NCBI GenBank assembly: GCA_963920525.1
Contig: OY986438.1
Span: 188,185,888-188,249,887 of the forward strand
Origin: Dichetophora obliterata
Lineage: Eukaryota > Arthropoda > Insecta > Diptera > Sciomyzidae
Length of the DNA: 64,000 nt
Direction of reading: 5' to 3'
Translations under genes and position numbers: made by a program
The notes under the pieces: generated by a model
What the model saw: the letters and a program-made list of their open reading frames with translations, nothing else
What the model was told of the DNA's origin: nothing
Database searches by the model: none
Shown: piece by piece, positions 1 through 11,900 of the stretch
How the letters are laid out: each line of letters opens with the position of its first letter
Position numbering within the stretch: the stretch's first letter is position 1

Positions 1-250
1 GTCAAAGAAACAAAAAAACAATGTATTTATTTACCCTAAGTTTTATGTTTTTATTTTTACTTTTGATAATAACGTTTTTTCTTTATAATAAATGAATTAA
101 GTTAATAATGAACAAAAAAAAAATATGTGTGCATATAACGACATTCGGTTGTAACGACGAAATATTCCGCTCCCTTCAGGGTCGTTATAACCGAATTCTA
201 CTGTATATCTAAGCCTCGACCCAGTCAAAGATAATTCCTTGCTTGTTTTT
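1..250 (+). repeat. 3' end of interspersed repeat A, with a small hairpin upstream
   Basis: The motif CAGTCAAAGATAATTCCTT followed by a T-rich tail near 212-250 matches the right end of repeat A seen at 15400-15440 and 23860-23897. Just upstream, arms at 142-157 and 181-196 form a 16-bp inverted repeat with one mismatch (core GGTTRTAACGAC), which looks like a remnant of a TIR transposon. No coding potential. Confidence 0.55.
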
Positions 251-1215
251 ATTAAAATTAAAATTAATGTGCTTTTAACAGTTCAGTTCATAAACCTTAA
301 AAAAAAATTACAAGGGTTTTTATTTATTTTTAATTATTTATGTAATTTGTTATTTAATAAATAATTTTTTTTTAATTAATCACCAAGTTTTTTTAAAACC
401 ACAAAAAGGAACACAATTGGTCTAATAATATTCATAAAATGATATCAATAAAATTTACACACAAAATCATGTAAACATAAAGTTTGGAGGTCTTTTTATA
501 AAAAAAACAAAAATTTTTATAAACGTGCAAATCTATTACGTTACTTTAATAAAGAAAAGCCAATAACATTTTTTTAAATCAGGTTCTTTGCAGATCATCC
601 TTTAGGTCAACCACCCATCCACCCTAAATCTGACACAATCCAGCCGAAAAAGAAAATTTTAAATGTTAGTCAGGGCCTTTCTATCTTAAGGTAACGAAAG
701 AAATTAATAGGGAAATCTTTCAGTCAAGCTCTTCTTCACTTTCTTTCAAATTTTAGAAATTTTTTTCATTGAATATTTTGCCTCTAATATCAATATTGTG
801 GCATTCAGTTCACTAGATTTAAAAAAATATTTTGCTTCAATAAACTGTTGCAATCTGCAGTCTGTGTCAGTAAATAGTTTTTAATAAACTGAGATAATAA
901 AATATTCGTTTAACATTTGCTGTCGAATGAAAAATTTAAAGATTTTCCTAAGCAATTTTATATGAATTGGAGAAAATCGACTCTTTAAAATCTTTTTTTA
1001 TGTATTTTACAGAGTACCAAAATTTAGAACTAGATAAATTTTTGAATTCTTTTAAATCATTTGCTTACTTAGTGTTCTAAATTCTGTATTTATTCTAGAG
1101 TGAAAAAAGTACCAAAAACGCTTTGATAGTAGGAAAGTAGGAAAAATATAAAATTTTACCAAAAAAAAATACAATTGTACCTAAAATATCAACCCTCTAC
1201 AAAGATTCTTCGCTC
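251..1215. other. AT-rich non-coding interval
   Basis: No recognisable gene, RNA or repeat is seen here. It consists of A/T-rich sequence with short homopolymer runs. Confidence 0.6.
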
Positions 1216-1223
1216 AGCTCTCC

Positions 1224-1400
1224 CAAAGCTCATTTATAAGGTTGTGGCACTTGAGAGCGAGCTCGACCGAACTGTCAGAATGGATGAAAAGAAATGAAGA
1301 AAATGAATGCATAGAAAAAAGAAAAGCACAGTGTGAGATCGAGCAAAGGCGAAAAAGAGTGCATTTCTCTCAAGTGCCGCAACCTTATAAATGAACCTTG
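1224..1400. mobile_element. 177-bp hAT-type MITE, copy 1
   Basis: Terminal inverted repeats begin CAAAGCTCATTTATAAGG and end CCTTATAAATGAACCTTG, and extend inward to ACTTGAGAG/CTCTCAAGT. The flanking octamers are AGCTCTCC (1216-1223) and AGCTGTCC (1401-1408), an 8-bp TSD with one mismatch. A second copy in the same orientation lies at 48725-48902. It has no coding capacity, so it depends on a transposase elsewhere. The hAT assignment is inferred from the 8-bp TSD. Confidence 0.85.
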
Positions 1401-1462
1401 AGCTGTCCTATAGGAAGTAAGAGAATAAAGTCTGTTTCGTCTGAAAATTTTGTGAACACTAA

Positions 1463-2996
1463 AGAGGTGTTCACACGTCTGTCAAATGATTGAAGTATAT
1501 CGCAATTTTTTACTATCTTTTACTCACTCTAACAGTCAAACCCAAATCAGCGCGGAAACGTTTCTTTATCTGTCAAAAATTTCTCATGCCCATACGATTT
1601 ATATGAAGCAACCCATAATAACGCGGCGGCAACGCTCAGCGGTTGGAAAATCTAATATTGACAGAGCGTAAGAAACTAAAGTTGGCTGCAGAAAACGATG
1701 AAATTGTAATTTCTGTGAAAAATTTGTCATTCATCACTATGCTTGCATTCAGCAGAGTCAAGAGCTGGCAACTGTTAGGTTAAAATACACTGAATGATAC
1801 AATTATGAGAGCCGTTTTAATTCAATTATTACTACTATTTATTAGTCTATATGTAATTCAATTATAGACTATTACTACTATTTATTTACTTTTCTGACTT
1901 TAAGAGTAACAACATATTAAGAGAAAAACATCGCTCTCTAAGACCACCATAACAGCTCACAAGTGTTGACTTCACTGAATGCGGCTTATAACGCACCGCT
2001 CAACGCTCTTATTTAGGTTTCACAGTAAAAATTTTAATTTATTTTTGCTCACACATGATTTTTTGATTGAAGTACCGATGCAGGTTTTTTTTACTCTTCT
2101 GCCTATTTTTTACCTACTTTTCTGTCTACTCTTCTGCATACGAGTTTTGTGAATTTGTAGCGTGCTGTGTGTATCATTACATTTAAGGTTTTGTGTCGGG
2201 CTGTGTGCATACAAATTTTTGAATATGGAAAACAATGGTGGAAATATAGTTGATCTCTTAGGATTAAAATTTATCACATTAGGGAACCAATACGCCAGAA
2301 ATTGTACCTATTTAGATGCCCATGGAATGCTCGCCATAAAAAAATGGTGCAATTAATGAAATCAGGGCAACAGCTGAAAAAACTACACAAAACGAAAAAT
2401 TTTGTGTGGATAAAGCCTTGGCGAAAAACTAGAGAGGCAACCGGAGTAGCTTTCAGTATTGTGAATGTAGTTAGAATAAGTGATGTAAATTGTTATAAGA
2501 ACTTCTTGAGGATGTCTGAAGAAAGTTTTGAGTATATATTACGACTCATAGAACATGACTTATTTTAACAAGATACATTGATGAGAAAAGCAATTACTCG
2601 TACGCAACAACTTTCTGTCACATTGCGGTACCTAGCTACAGGCGAACCTTTGAGAAGCCTTGAGTTCCAGTCAAAGATTTCCATTGCATATTTAGTGGAA
2701 TGCATTCCAAGAGTTTGTCAAGCAATCTACCGTAATTTGAATTTCAATCAAAAAACTGCTTTTGTGTTCAAATAAGTACTTTTTTAGAAATAATTTGCTA
2801 CTAAACAACAGACAAGTAAAAAAATGCAACCCCTTGACTGATTGATGCAGGTCTGGAGCTCAAACAAAATTTTCACTGGCTCAATGAAGAGTTTCAAATA
2901 CATTTTTCGCTCTCGCAGAGAGTTCAGTTTTTTAACATAGGAAAGCAACAACAAATTGGATTGATTCAATCATTTGACAGACGTGTGAACACCCAA
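1463..2996 (+). mobile_element. PIF/Harbinger transposon relic with 32-bp TIRs
   Basis: The left end (AGAGGTGTTCACACGTCTG...) and the inverted right end (TTGGGTGTTCACACGTCTG...) match over about 32 bp except for the outermost bases. TAA flanks both sides (1460-1462; 2997-2999), the 3-bp target site of PIF/Harbinger elements. Inside lies part of a HARBI1-like transposase. At 1534 bp with no DDE domain, this is a defective, internally deleted copy. Confidence 0.88.
2302..2775 (+). pseudogene. HARBI1-like Harbinger transposase, N-terminal half, broken
   Basis: One reading frame runs from 2302 to 2775, broken by a single in-frame TAA at 2566-2568. Its translation carries the N-terminal hallmarks of Harbinger nucleases: WIKPWRKTRE, FLRMSEESFEYILRLI, MRKAITRTQQLSVTLRYLAT and then GEPLRSLEFQSKIS and a VCQAIY motif. 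Intact family members are about 350-450 aa with a C-terminal DDE nuclease domain. Here the sequence stops near 155 codons and no catalytic Asp/Asp/Glu region follows. A short ORF upstream in another frame (2162-2356) may be an earlier piece joined by a frameshift, but this is uncertain. It cannot encode active transposase. Confidence 0.85.
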
Positions 2997-2998
2997 TA

Positions 2999-3150
2999 AG
3001 CTGGATTCACTGATAGCCTTCAGCAAGTTTTTGTGTGAATTAAAATAATGTTAATCAAGTTGAGAGCTTGCAGCAAGTTTTCTCTCTGAGCGGAAACCTT
3101 ACATAAAAAAAACTTGTAAAACATGCTGAAGGTGATCAGTGAATCCAGCT
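2999..3150. mobile_element. 152-bp TIR MITE inserted in the Harbinger TSD
   Basis: The ends AGCTGGATTCACTGAT and ATCAGTGAATCCAGCT are perfect inverted repeats that continue with CCTTCAGCA. TA flanks both sides (2997-2998; 3151-3152), as for Tc1/mariner-type MITEs. Removing the element and one TA restores TAA, the right-hand TSD of the adjacent Harbinger element, so this insertion came later. Confidence 0.8.
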
Positions 3151-3154
3151 TAAT

Positions 3155-4676
3155 GGTCATTTTGTACGGGTATGAGAAAACAAAGTGTCTTGTGTTGAAA
3201 GCTATAGTTTTAAATGACTTAAGATTTATCTTTAAACCCACTTGTAGGGCTTGTAAGATCACCGAGAACCTAACTTAAAATCCTAACAAAAACGCCTTGC
3301 GAAAACTAACTCTTGTGGAGTGTGACGGGCAGCCAGATGCTTTGTTCACTTCTTCTGCATAGCTAAACTTAACGCGTTGAAGTACTTTATCTTTCTACGA
3401 CGTGGTATCTTACCACGTGGTTTAAAAAGAATTGTTTTCAGCCATTTTTCATTTTGTACAATAAACTTCTTTTCTTTCGCCCACAAGCTATTCACCGAGA
3501 AACAAATTGGCACGTTCATTTTCCCATTGTTTCGTTTGCTGCATTTTCTTTTAAAGCGCAAATGTTTTCTTTTGCATTTTCAAATTATTTATACATACTC
3601 CAGTATGGATGTATATAATATATACTCCAGTAAATGACAAACATTTAAGCAAAATTAGTATACCAAAACCTTTTCACATTTAGGCAGCTGTACAAGTTTG
3701 CGAACCTTTTCGCACCATTAAACTAAGACCAAAGCAAAGCATATTATGTATATATATAGCATATTATGTATTTAAAAATACAAAAATTTTATACAGCCAA
3801 ATCTTATATAGATATAACGAACCTCTGAAATAGTGAACAGCTCGAAGTAGTGAACGTTTTAGTAACTTACAAGAATAAGAAGCAAAACAGTAAAAAAAAT
3901 TTTAAGCGAAAAATGTATTTTTTTGAAAATAATTCGGTTTCGAAAATGCTAACAATCTGGATACAATGAACAAAAATTAATTCACGTTATCCAAATTTTA
4001 CTGCATTTCAAGACCTTTCATGGTTTTCGCACGTAAAAGAACTCTAAAAAATATGTCTCAAAAAAAATTATACATAAAATCTACTAAATTTTTTTAAACT
4101 GAAGCATTAGTTTCAAAAACAGAACTTATTTAAATATACTTTCTTAAAGTTTCAGTGGTCACATTGAAAATAAAATTATTCAAATAAAGCAGTTTTACTT
4201 TTTGAAATAAAAAACTATGCTCTGCAATTTTTACGCAGCTATATACTCACGTCCTTCCTTATTCACGCAACTTACACGCAAATCTAGTAAGCATTGAAGC
4301 TGCAAGCTTTGAATTTACTTACCGATATCCTATTTAATTTTTTTTACGCAAATTAGCGCGTACATTTGAATTTTAAAACACTGTGCAACGATTTAAGTAT
4401 TAAGAATATAACTTATAATAAACAAATAATTTGCTTGATTTAAAAAAATTGCTTTAATCAAGCATTAAAAAATAAATTAAGGAAAAAAGTGTATTGTGAG
4501 CCTTTATTTATAAAATTTAGTAAAATAAATGACTGGTTGAAACAAGAATAAAATACTTGATTCTAGAACCTGGAACAGGTCTTGAATCAAGAAAATATTT
4601 TCTTAGTGTCAGCAAACGCAGAGTTGGTTATTAAAAATATTCTCGAATTTAGCAATTTTTTTTTTGCTTGATTTAC
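3155..4676. other. Non-coding interval with a possible pogo/Tigger-like remnant
   Basis: No gene is seen. Around 3796-4012 the sequence reads like a degraded pogo/Tigger-type MITE: GATATAACGAACCTCTGAAA near the left and an inverted AACGTGAATT near the right, with weak ends CAGCCAAATC and ATTTTACTG. The remainder is AT-rich and unremarkable. Confidence 0.35.
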
Positions 4677-4677
4677 A

Positions 4678-5194
4678 GTTCGGTACCATTTTCTCCCGTG
4701 TTTCTACACCGATTTGGATAATTTTTCTTTTAAATTAATTATAGTAGGGAGAAGAAGTGCTCCGAATACTTTTTGTGACCTTTGACTTGATGAATATGAG
4801 CGTTCAAAGAGAATTTCTTAAATAAAAGTTAAGCTAAAAGCGATGGAAGAACATTCAGTAAGAAGAAATTTTAGACATTGCTGAGATGTACAAAAAATAT
4901 AGCATACATTTTTCGCTATCTCTTACGGATACCCTACAATAAGCATTTTTTGTATGAAACAAGTGCGAATATATATTGGGATGGTGAAATTTCTTACAAA
5001 CAGTAAATTTTGAAAACTTCCCGTTACTTTAACATCAAATTAATAACGATATCTCGAAAACTGTAACTTTTCTCAATACAACAAATTTTTGTATGAAATG
5101 ACGTTGGTTGAGAAAAATAATGGAAAGTTTTTAATGGTAATATTTTTCGCATATAGTATGTTAAAAAATTTTCCGTTATTATGACATCAAAATT
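4678..5194 (+). repeat. Interspersed repeat B, copy 1 (left part)
   Basis: It begins TTCGGTACCATTTTCTCCC and is matched by a second copy starting at 8632 and a third near 27950-28400. It contains two diverged subunits ending in a motif like ACGATATCTCGAAAACTGTA. It is interrupted at 5194 by the foldback element and resumes at 8049. Non-coding. Confidence 0.75.
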
Positions 5195-5612
5195 GGGAGC
5201 GGGTCGAAATTTCCCTTTCAAAAATTGCCCTTGACAAAATTCACCCTCACAAATTTTCCAAAATGGTCCCTTTTTAAAATATCCCTTTTTTTAAATTGTA
5301 CTTTATAAAATTACCCTTAACGAAATTGCCCTTTTACAAAATTGTCCCTTTACAAAATTGCACATCAAGCCAATAAAAGATGTAATAAACAAAGGTATAA
5401 TTCAAGAATAGCGACAACTCTCTTTTAAAATATATTTCTGTTGGATGATATGGATTTTGGCCTCCTAAATCCAAATCTTGAGCGGGCCGCTCGCAATTGG
5501 TTTAGAAGTAAAAGGCCTCCAATATTGGAAAAATGGCCAAAAATCTTGCTGTTTTTTTAGTGTTCCGCTTTATGGGTATCAAAAGGTAATGCGAGTACCT
5601 ATTCAACGAGGT

Positions 5613-7448
5613 CAGAGAACTGCACAAGCCTACTTGAAGTTGAAGCTTTTTCAAGTACTTGAATTCAAGTATGTATCCAATCTTGAAAAAGCAAGCTTTA
5701 GCCAGCTTGCAAAAATACCAAACAGATACAAGCCATATTCATGCTTGCTCGTTGGCTTGGCTTGTTTCGGCTTACTTTGTCGGGCAGAAAGTTGAAAAGC
5801 TTAAAACGATCGGCAAAAGCTTGTAAGCTCGCAAGTATCCAAATTATTGAATTAAGGCAAGTATCCAAAAAATTCAATGATCTTTAGAGAGAGCTTAAGC
5901 GTAAAGGACTTTTAAGGATTCTGTGGACCCCGTGGTGTGAAGTTTTAGGGTAAATAATTTCGAAGATGCTGTCAAACTGTTTTCGAATCTAAGGTCGGAA
6001 TTTTAAAATTCAAGATGGTGGATTAAGGTTGCCACCTTAATTTTTTTTAGTTTTATAAATTCGGGGCTGGCAAAAAAAATGGTACACCAAAAATGGGTCG
6101 CTGAATCCGAATCCGTCGTCAGAATTTCAAAATAATAAAATTTTAAAATAACAGGGTTGCCACTTAATAATTTTTTCTATTGCTGGTAATGTTATCGTTG
6201 AAAAACGAAACAGATTGGCTCCAAAAATACTAGATGCTATTCTATTCCTAAATTCTATTTTTAAAAATGAAAAATACTAAAAATAAGTTACTATGCTTAT
6301 AAATACTTGTTTGAGTTTTCTTTTTATTGGTTGTGACTTTGACTTAAAAAATACTTTAAGGGTTCCCCCCATGATTGAATTGTGAAATTATGTTTAAAAC
6401 TCTTAAAAAGACATATTATTAGGTGGTAACCCTATTATTTCAAAATTTTATAATTTTGATATTCTGACAACGGATTCGGATTCAGCGACCCATTTTTGGT
6501 GTACCATTTTTTTGCCAGCCCCGAATTCATAAAACTACAAAAAATAAAGGTGGCAACCCCATCCACCATCTTGAATTTTAAAATTCTAACTTTAGATTCG
6601 AAATCAGCGACCCCTTAACACTAATAAATGACGTTAAAAACACTTGAAAAGATATATTATTAGGTGGCAACCATATTATTTCAAAATTTTATAGTGTTGA
6701 AATTCTGACGAAGGATTCGGATTCAGCGACCCATTTTTGGTGTACCATTTTTTTTTTGCCAGCCCCGAATTCATAAAACTACAAAAAATAAAGGTGGCAA
6801 CCCTATCTACCATCTTGAATTTTAAAATTCCGACTTTAGATTCGAAATCAGCGACCCCTTAACACTGATAATTGATGTTTAAAACTTTTAAAAATACATA
6901 TTATTAGGTGGCAATACTGTGGTAAAAATTTAGGTGGCAACCCTAACCTCCATCTTAAATTTTAAAACTGTGACAATATATTCGAAATCAAATCCGTTGT
7001 CAGAATTTCAAAATTACAAGAATTCGCAAAAATAAAAAAAAATCTTGGTGGCAGCTCTAGCCGCCATCTTAAATTTTAAAGTTTGACAGCATCTTCGAAA
7101 TCATTTACCCTAAAACTTCACACCACGGAGTCCACAGAATCCTTAAAAGTCCTATTACGCTTAAGCTCTCTCTAAAGAAGCTCATTGAATTTTTTGGATA
7201 CTTGCTTTAATTCAATAAATTGGATACTTGCGAGCTTACAAGCTTTTGCCGAAGGCATCAAGCTTTCCTTAACTTGAAACTTCGTGCCGTTCGTTTGTAA
7301 GCTAGAATAGGTGCAAGCTGTGCGTGGGCATATTTATATTCAATTACAAGCTATACTTGATTCAAAATTATCAAGCTCAAGCTAGCTTGAACTTGTATTT
7401 TAAGCAAGCGCTTGAAATAGACTTCAAGCAGGCTTGTGCAGTTCTCTG
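5613..7448. mobile_element. Non-autonomous hAT-like foldback element, copy 1
   Basis: It starts CAGAGAACTGCACAAGCC and ends GGCTTGTGCAGTTCTCTG. The inverted arms extend for several hundred bp (about 5613-6050 against 7060-7448). A perfect 8-bp TSD, AACGAGGT, sits at 5605-5612 and 7449-7456, and this together with the CAGAG terminus supports hAT. The centre holds tandem ~215-bp units, each with a 'GATTCAGCGACCC', a 'GCCAGCCCCGAATTC' and a 'GGTGGCAACC' block. No ORF resembles a transposase. A truncated relative is at 44204-46022. Confidence 0.88.
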
Positions 7449-7552
7449 AACGAGGTGTCAAACATTAAAATTCTTGCATAACTTTTTAAGATATAACTGT
7501 TTTTGTATTTACAATTGGTATGAAAAAGTGGTGGTTTCCCTTTTACGAAAGC

Positions 7553-7628
7553 CTTTGTAGTCTAGTGGAGGGTGTGCTAGACTATCAACCCAGAGGTCCC
7601 TGGTTCGAATCCGAGCTCGGGCATGGTT
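7553..7628 (+). repeat. tRNA-like sequence (SINE head or tRNA pseudogene)
   Basis: The sequence contains TAGTCTAGTGG, which fits the pol III A box, and about 45 nt later GGTTCGAATCC, a perfect B box. Folding by eye gives mismatches in the acceptor, anticodon and T stems, so I do not consider it a functional tRNA. It lies inside the foldback element. Either a SINE head or an old tRNA pseudogene fits. Confidence 0.5.
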
Positions 7629-8048
7629 CTTTTCACTTTCTTTGTTCTTTCCTACATTTAAGAATTATGGAAAACTAAAAATACACAGCTAAATTGTGAA
7701 AAATGTTGAATTAAATGACAAGAACAACTAAAGAGCTGGAAATGCTTACCGAGGTTAAGGCATAACACAAGCCTCGACTAAAAGCAATTCAAATTGTCTT
7801 TCAGATCAAACATATTTGCAAAACAATACTGCAATGCAAAAAGCGCACGCTTTTCCACAGTATCAACATATTATTTTTTAATTTTTTTTTTTTTTTGTAC
7901 AATTTCGTAAAGGTGAATTTTGTAAACGGAAATTTTGTGAAGGGGAAATTTTGTAAAGGACAATTTTGAAAAAGGGCAATTTTGTAAAGTACAATTTTGT
8001 CAATGAAATTTTGTATAAGGGCAATTTCGACCCTAACCCATCAAAATT

Positions 8049-8628
8049 ATTTCGACATCTCAAAAACTGTAGATTTTCTTAGTACAATGCATTTCCTTGA
8101 AGCAAGGTCATCACCTCAGAATGAGAAAAACTTTTGAAATTTCAAGTTTGATTTTGCAAGCAAATATCTCAGCCATTTTGCAATCGATTTTCATAAAATT
8201 GTCTTTGCCTATAACCTCAATTAAATTTTTCTGAAGAAATAAGAAATTATTTACTGTTACCTCACCAATTAAATGTTTTATATTGTTTTCAAAACCCCTC
8301 TAAAATTATTAAATTTTTGCTCAAAAAGTAGGCCGAAAGTGGTTTTTGTTGTAAATTTTTTTTTTCCACAACTTTTTATATGACATATCATTTATCTTCA
8401 AAAAGAGCTTCACTTTTACACATAATTCAATGAACAGTTTCTATCATTGAAAATCATGAGCTACCCCCAATGATTTTTTCGATATAAATGAATTTTTTTT
8501 AAAATGTTCAATTTAAAAAATAATTTCTGTGAAAAAAAATTTCAAATATTTCAAACCACTCCAAAGTTATAAACACAAATCTATGTTTCAAGCCATTTAC
8601 TTATCTATATAAATAGGTGTAGGCAAAA
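8049..8628 (+). repeat. Repeat B, copy 1 (right part), then AT-rich sequence
   Basis: The sequence after the 9-bp TSD continues repeat B (ATCTCAAAAACTGTAG...). It matches the third copy near 28310-28390 through a 'GCAAGGTCAATGCCTCAGAAT'-like block. From about 8230 to 8628 it is AT-rich with no recognisable feature. Confidence 0.6.
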
Positions 8629-8631
8629 TAG

Positions 8632-8995
8632 TTCGGTACCGTTTTCTCCCGTCTTTCTACACCGATTTGGATAACTTTTCATTTAAATATTATTATAGTA
8701 GGCAGAAGGAGTGGAGGGAAGATGGAAGAAAAACGGTGTAAGAAGAAATCTTATAAATTGAGATGTACAAAAAATATTGCAGACATTTGTAAAAATCTCT
8801 TACGGATACCCTACAATAAGCATTTTTTTATGTAACATGTGCAATATATATTGGGATGGTGAATTTTCTCACAAACAGTATATTTTAAAAATTTCCAGTT
8901 ATTTTAACATCAAATTTATGACGATATCTCGAAAACTGTAGCTTTTCTCAGTACAACGTATTGTTGCATAAAAAGTCGTTGGTTAACGCTGAGCA
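8632..8995 (+). repeat. Interspersed repeat B, copy 2
   Basis: It starts TTCGGTACCGTTTTCTCCC, parallel to 4678, and runs through ATGACGATATCTCGAAAACT at 8921. It preserves the uninterrupted sequence where copy 1 carries the foldback insertion, so it serves as an empty-site reference. Confidence 0.75.
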
Positions 8996-11900
8996 AAAAA
9001 CTGAAAATAAAAATAGAGTCGTTTTTAACCCTTTTTCTACGCTCATCTGAGAATGAAAGCGATTTCATATCACAGTGTAGGTCGAAGAACATAGTGGAAA
9101 GGTCATATTTTGACCACTGGCGAACTCTAGTAAAATATAAAACTAATTCAAACTTGCTTGCTACAAGTTCTTTCAATCTTAAATATTTCAATATTTATCC
9201 TTAAAATTATGAGTGAAAAAAAAATCACTTTCCCACTTCTCAGCTGATGATATGTAATTCATTTTGCAAACTAGAATTATTTAAATGCAAAATTTAAAAA
9301 AACCCTAATTTCTTAAAGTGCTTTTCAATACATATATAAATAGCCTTCGAATAATGTCAAAATAAATTAGAGAGCAATTTTAATTGCTCTTCAGTATTAA
9401 GAGCTATAAAAACATATGAAATAAAAATAAATTAAATTTTTTGCTTTTAAGCCTTTTCAATATTTTAATTTATCAAAAGATATCAGAAAATAAGATATTA
9501 ATAATATTATTTAAAAAAATTAATGAAAAACATGATTAAATAAAACTTTTCTAAAATATAGCAAGTTCTTGTTAATTTAGAAACACAATGTAACGAGCTA
9601 TGTATTACTTTCAGATAGAAGATACAAAACAATCTTTGTATATATCAAGCAAAACTTTCTAATTGTCAGACAATTATTTGCTTGGATCAAACAAATTCTT
9701 CTTTTTATAAGAAAGGAAATATCGAAACATTCTAGCATTGAGAACATTTTTTATTTGGATGAAGCAAACTCTTCTCAACTCTAGGGAAAAAATTATTGTA
9801 AAATGGTTTGCTTGGATCAAGTTTATTCTGCTCTTTATAAGAAATTTAGTTTCTATTATTAAGCAAAATATTTTAGTACCAGAATAAAAGCCTGTCCTAC
9901 GACAAGTCCTTCGCACACTTCCTTTTTGGAGCCTTTTGCCGAAAGCACTTTTTTCTCTTTTTAAAGCTTGATTTTTTATACACTTGATTTTTGCAAAATA
10001 CAATTGTACCCATTAAAATAACACTTTACGTATTGAAGCGGTGTTGAAAAATTAGTTCAAGTGTAAAAAAGCAAAAAGTCGCGTTTGGTAACAATCATAT
10101 TCATACACAACTTTACACACTGGCCTTGCAACTTTCATATACGTAGCAACTCAGGTGTCGTTTTGCGGCTTATACAATCATATTTTTTGGTACAATCGAC
10201 TCAAAAGAATCTCATCAATTTCGTCATGACTTTGTTATAAAAGGATGAAAAAAAGGTAGTTAGATCAAAAACGTACTATTGTAGAAACCCAATATTGTCA
10301 CTGATAAGTATCAAATATATTGTAAAATTACTTTATTGTCTAAAAATAATTACAATTTGAGAAATACTGTGTGCTGAGCAGCATGCTTGCCTTGTATGTA
10401 TTCAGATGTGCATACTTTCAGGCTAACAGTTTGAGAGTTATTGGACACTGAGCAGCGTGCTTGCCTTTTATATAATAAGATTAAGAAAATGGTTTACTTT
10501 AATCAAGCAAATTGTTCTCAACTCAAGGAAAATAAATTTCTCAAATCAAGCAAGTTGTTCCAGTTTTTAGCAAATTGCTCACTTCAAGCAAATACCTGCC
10601 TTTCGTCTAGAAAAAATATTCTAAAGTTTTAAGCAAATGTTTCTTGAATTACATATTTCTTTTTCTTAATATCATGTTTTTTTTAAATTTGCTCACTTCT
10701 AGCAAAATAATGCTTGAATTGAGAAATTTAGGCTGGAGTGTAAACTTAGTCTGTTTGCTTGATTCACGCGTAAAATGTTTAGTATTTTCTCTCCGTGCTT
10801 AAAAGGCACTAACAATTTCACTTTGGCTTTATGAAATTTTGTTCTTACCAAGTTTCGAGGTAATTGGATTTGAAGACAGCAGAATATTGATCAGTTGTTA
10901 GGTAGGAAGGGGAAACGAAATACCTGTCAACTCTCTTTGGTTCATGGCTTGCTTCATGAAGAAAATTTTTTCTTACTTACATATTTTCCATCCAATTTAA
11001 TCAAAATTTTATGAAAATCAGCAAAATAACAGAGTGCAAAACCCCCAGCATTCGAAGTGAAAGACTTCAGATTTTAACAAAACTATCCGAAGTGTTAGAA
11101 TGCAAAGAATGAGTTGATGTAATTAAATTTTACATTTTCGTTTTCTCTGCAAACTCTGCAGAAATCTAAGAATTAACAGCAACAAGGAATTTGCAGTATT
11201 TTTAAAATATTTCTTTCCCACAAAAAACTTTCAGTAAAAGCTTGTGGAATAGTAGAAAAACTAGATAGAAACAAAGATATGTATGTATGTGCTTATGTAA
11301 CACAAACACAAACTAAGCCATACATAGACACAAACACAAACACAGAGACAAACATAGCGAATATTCAACAGAAATGTCGAAAGTTTATCAAGAAAATTAA
11401 GGTGGTGGGCGCGCTGTGTAAAACACAATAAAGCAATAAAATCATTGTTGCTGCAGAAAGTTTAGCCGCTGTAGTTGTTGATTAACACTCTACAACTGTA
11501 ACAAAAGAAAATGTAGACAGTATGAGTATTGGCTATTTTTATACAAGAACTTAAGTTTTATTTAACCCCATCTACTGACGTTATTTCAATCATTTGCCCC
11601 GTTCACCCTTCATATAGCCATCGAATCGTTTGACCACAAAAGTCTTCATACGCATCAAATTTTTCGTCAAATGTCATTTTGTCTTGAATACCGAAGTTAG
11701 CGCATGGAACATTTTTAGTAGCATTTTTTATTAAAATCGTATTAGACAAAGTATAAATTATTTATAAATTATTATAAATTATTTGTCACAGTTATTCATA
11801 ATTATTTTTTTAACTGTTTTCTTCCGTTCCTTCTTTTGCCGCGATGTGCTCAGGTTGAAAACTTTTTTGAACTGACAAAACTGTTCTACACAATTTGTTT

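Larger units (their letters stand above)
5195..8039. mobile_element. Foldback element (FB/MULE-like) with minisatellite TIRs
   Basis: The ends are GGGAGCGGGTCGAAATT and the inverted AATTTCGACCCTAACCC. Both termini consist of degenerate 14-20 bp tandem units like AAATTGCCCTTTTACAA (5215-5375; inverted at 7900-8030). A perfect 9-bp repeat, ATCAAAATT, flanks the element (5186-5194; 8040-8048). TIRs built of short tandem repeats plus a 9-bp TSD is the architecture of Drosophila FB elements and MULE relatives. Sibling copies of repeat B (e.g. 8897-8950) represent the empty site. The interior (5376-5612; 7457-7900) has no recognisable transposase, and most of the length is a nested hAT-like insertion. 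Confidence 0.85.

Noticed and set aside
3346..3637. Overlapping ORFs on both strands
   Set aside because: Low-complexity Phe/Lys-rich translations in AT-rich DNA with no motif or start context.
5376..5612. Retrotransposon pol fragment (IKDVINKGIIQE-like reading)
   Set aside because: Only a dozen residues fit and the frame stops at once, so it is too weak to list.
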